NCBI GenBank assembly: GCA_964594045.1
Contig: CAZQKR010000003.1
Location: 84,536 to 148,535, forward strand
From: UBA2365 sp964594045
GTDB taxonomy: Bacteria > Bacteroidota > Bacteroidia > Chitinophagales > Saprospiraceae
Reading direction: 5' to 3'
Length of the DNA stretch: 64,000 nucleotides
Position numbers and translations under genes: made by a program
In this document: positions 62,275-64,000 of the stretch, in pieces
Numbering within the stretch: position 1 is the stretch's first letter
Layout: each line of letters starts with the position of its first letter
Notes under the pieces: generated by a model
Database searches by the model: none
Seen by the model: the letters and a program-made list of their open reading frames with translations, nothing else
What the model was told of the DNA's origin: nothing

Positions 62275-63948
62275 ATGACAGATTCCAGACCATGGTTAGA
62301 GCAATACCCGATGGGTTTGCCTGCAAATATTGACACGAGCCAATATCCAACGTTATTGTCATTTCTTGATGAAGTATTTAAGAAATACAAAAACCAAACT
62401 GCCTTCCTCAACATGGGGAAATCCATTACCTATGGTGAAGCGGATGAGATGTCCACTAATCTGGCTGCCTATTTACATTCCCGCGGATTGCATCCCGGTG
62501 ACCGGATCGCCATTATGATGCCCAACCTGCTGCAGTCTCCGGTCGCATTGTTCGGAGCGTTGAAAGCCGGACTTATCGTGGTGAATACCAATCCTTTATA
62601 CACTCCGAGGGAGATGAAACATCAGTTTGTTGACTCAGAAGTCAAAGCCATCATCATCGCGGACATGTTTGCTGCCAACCTGCAGAAAATTCTGAAAGAA
62701 ACTGTAATTGAAACCATCATACTCACCAGTATAGGAGAAATGATCGGTGGTTTAAAGGGCGCTATAGTGGATCTTGTTGTACGCAAGGTCAAAAAAATGG
62801 TGCCGGCATATACTTTGGAGAACACTGTAAAATTCAAAGATGCGATCAAAGCAGGCAAAAAATTCAAGGTCAAATCATTCCAGGGGCATCCGGATGATGT
62901 CATTTTCCATCAGTACACCGGAGGGACCACGGGTGTTTCAAAAGGCGCCATGCTGACCAATTCCAACATGATCGCCAACCTGCTGCAGATCAAGTACATT
63001 ATGATGACCATGCTGGAAGAAAGAAAAGAATATGTACTGACCCCGCTGCCATTGTACCATATTTTTGCCCTGACAGTCAATTTGTTTGCCATGATGTCTC
63101 TTGGGGAAACCATTGTACTGGTGACCAATGCACGCGATCTGCCAAGTGTGATCAAGGAGATCAAAAAGTATCCCATTTCCGTATTTACCGGGGTGAACAC
63201 GCTGTTTAAGGCCTTGCTCAATAATGAAGAGTTCAAAAAACTGGATTTTTCAAGCATGAAGGTGGTTGTCGGCGGTGGAATGGCTGTACAGGATGTTGTG
63301 GCCAATGAATGGAAAAAATTAACGGGAGTAACCCTGACTGAAGGTTATGGCCTGACTGAAACTTCACCTGTTGCTTCTGTAAACCCGATCGATGGTTCAG
63401 CCAGGATCGGCACGATCGGAATGCCGGTTTCCTCAACCTATATGCGGGTCGTCAACGAAGCAGGAGAACCACTGGCTCCCGGTGAAGTCGGAGAAATCGT
63501 GATCAAAGGTCCGCAGGTTATGAAGGGATATTACAAAAGGCCTGACGAAACGGCCAATTCCATCAGGGATGGCTGGTTGTTTACAGGAGATATCGGCTAT
63601 ATGGAACCGGATGGCTATTTCAGGATAGTGGATCGTAAAAAAGATATGATCCTCGTTTCAGGCTTCAATGTTTATCCGAATGACATTGAAGAAGTGGTTG
63701 CAGCACATCCGAAAGTGATGGAAGTTGCGGCTGTAGGTATTCCCAATGAAAAATCCGGCGAAGTGGTGAAATTGTATATCACGAAAAAGGATAAATCGCT
63801 CACGGAAAGTGAAGTGATCGCCTATTGTCGCGAAAACCTGACCAATTATAAAGTTCCGAAGGCGGTGGAATTTATCGATGAAATGCCCAAGACCAATGTG
63901 GGTAAAATATTGAGAAGAGCATTGAGAGACAGGGATAATCCAAAGTAA
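62275..63948 (+). CDS. fadD: Long-chain acyl-CoA ligase (AMP-binding enzyme)
   Basis: A 557-residue adenylate-forming enzyme that activates fatty acids to acyl-CoA. Motifs: the AMP-binding loop YTGGTTGVSKGAMLTN (about 214-229), PLPLYHIFALTVN, the A5 motif EGYGLTETSP, GEIVIKGPQVMKGYY, the hinge GDIGYMEPDGYFRIVDRKKDMILVSGFNVYP (TGD and the DRKK signature), and the catalytic Lys in PKTNVGKILRR. The middle membrane-contact parts are typical of FadD rather than acetyl-CoA synthetase. It stands alone, with acyl-CoA dehydrogenase 2 kb away, consistent with beta-oxidation. Confidence 0.94.
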   Translation: MTDSRPWLEQYPMGLPANIDTSQYPTLLSFLDEVFKKYKNQTAFLNMGKSITYGEADEMSTNLAAYLHSRGLHPGDRIAIMMPNLLQSPVALFGALKAGLIVVNTNPLYTPREMKHQFVDSEVKAIIIADMFAANLQKILKETVIETIILTSIGEMIGGLKGAIVDLVVRKVKKMVPAYTLENTVKFKDAIKAGKKFKVKSFQGHPDDVIFHQYTGGTTGVSKGAMLTNSNMIANLLQIKYIMMTMLEERKEYVLTPLPLYHIFALTVNLFAMMSLGETIVLVTNARDLPSVIKEIKKYPISVFTGVNTLFKALLNNEEFKKLDFSSMKVVVGGGMAVQDVVANEWKKLTGVTLTEGYGLTETSPVASVNPIDGSARIGTIGMPVSSTYMRVVNEAGEPLAPGEVGEIVIKGPQVMKGYYKRPDETANSIRDGWLFTGDIGYMEPDGYFRIVDRKKDMILVSGFNVYPNDIEEVVAAHPKVMEVAAVGIPNEKSGEVVKLYITKKDKSLTESEVIAYCRENLTNYKVPKAVEFIDEMPKTNVGKILRRALRDRDNPK

Positions 63949-64000
63949 ATAGGGAAATTCGGTAAAAAACGATTTAAAAGAACAATTAGGGGTCATTCAA

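Noticed and set aside
1..64000. tRNA, rRNA or other standard RNA genes
   Set aside because: I looked through the gaps for T-arm and cloverleaf patterns and saw none; a covariance search could still find small RNAs that I missed.

Overview
This 64-kb window is chromosomal DNA from a member of the Bacteroidota, most likely the Saprospiria or a neighbouring class. Four things point there: type IX secretion (T9SS) C-terminal sorting domains on three large exported proteins; an S46 dipeptidyl peptidase; the DUF1800/DUF1501 gene pair; and promoters of the Bacteroidota type (TTTG, about 19 bases, TAnnTTTG). No tRNA, rRNA, CRISPR array, prophage or intact insertion sequence was seen. About 56 protein genes look intact or, at the left edge, partial; three stretches are gene remnants.

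Layout. 0-1 kb: the 3' end of aspartate ammonia-lyase, then a repeat-rich gap with 40-bp tandem repeats interrupted by a 144-bp nested palindrome. 1-16 kb: mostly housekeeping genes (exported thioredoxin-like protein, YwaF-like membrane protein, S46 peptidase, a PadR/PspC stress pair, pcm, phosphohexomutase, ElaA acetyltransferase, an EEP-family membrane protein whose catalytic motifs are lost, YceI, pirin and FMN reductase, a peptide-type MFS transporter). 16-24 kb: mgtE, then two GH13 glycosidases (one cytosolic, one exported by T9SS) and a GT4 glycosyltransferase. 24-28.5 kb: a compact run osmC-ahcY-rsmA-yqeY-hypothetical-flippase-like membrane protein, with two overlapping gene joins. 29-34.8 kb: porin, acetyl-CoA synthetase and an OFA-family transporter, which look like an acetate or small-carboxylate use unit, then recA. 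35-38.5 kb: the DUF1800/DUF1501 pair. 38.6-43.3 kb: a two-gene B12-binding radical SAM/methyltransferase cassette, small proteins, and an alkyltransferase-like protein beside a DODA-type dioxygenase. 43.7-51.7 kb: cell-surface proteins (beta-helix; LRR plus cadherin plus T9SS) followed by a TPR histidine kinase/LytTR regulator pair. 51.7-54.3 kb: a decay zone where an N-terminal desaturase fragment runs directly into a C-terminal class II fructose-bisphosphate aldolase fragment, next to an intact fatty acid desaturase and an IS66 transposase remnant. 54.3-64 kb: a hydrolase, twin OmpH/Skp chaperones, a site-2 protease, a thioredoxin-like protein, acyl-CoA dehydrogenase, two tandem paralogous exported proteins and an acyl-CoA ligase.

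Working together: acyl-CoA ligase and acyl-CoA dehydrogenase suggest fatty acid breakdown feeding acetyl-CoA metabolism, and the desaturase adjusts membrane fluidity. The two GH13 enzymes fit outside and inside steps of alpha-glucan use. The most distinctive signals are the regulatory architecture of the desaturase gene (consensus promoter plus a 20-bp palindrome over the probable start site), the chimeric pseudogene beside it, the degenerate EEP protein, the B12-radical SAM/methyltransferase pair and the nested palindrome at the left end. No wholly new system could be shown from sequence alone.
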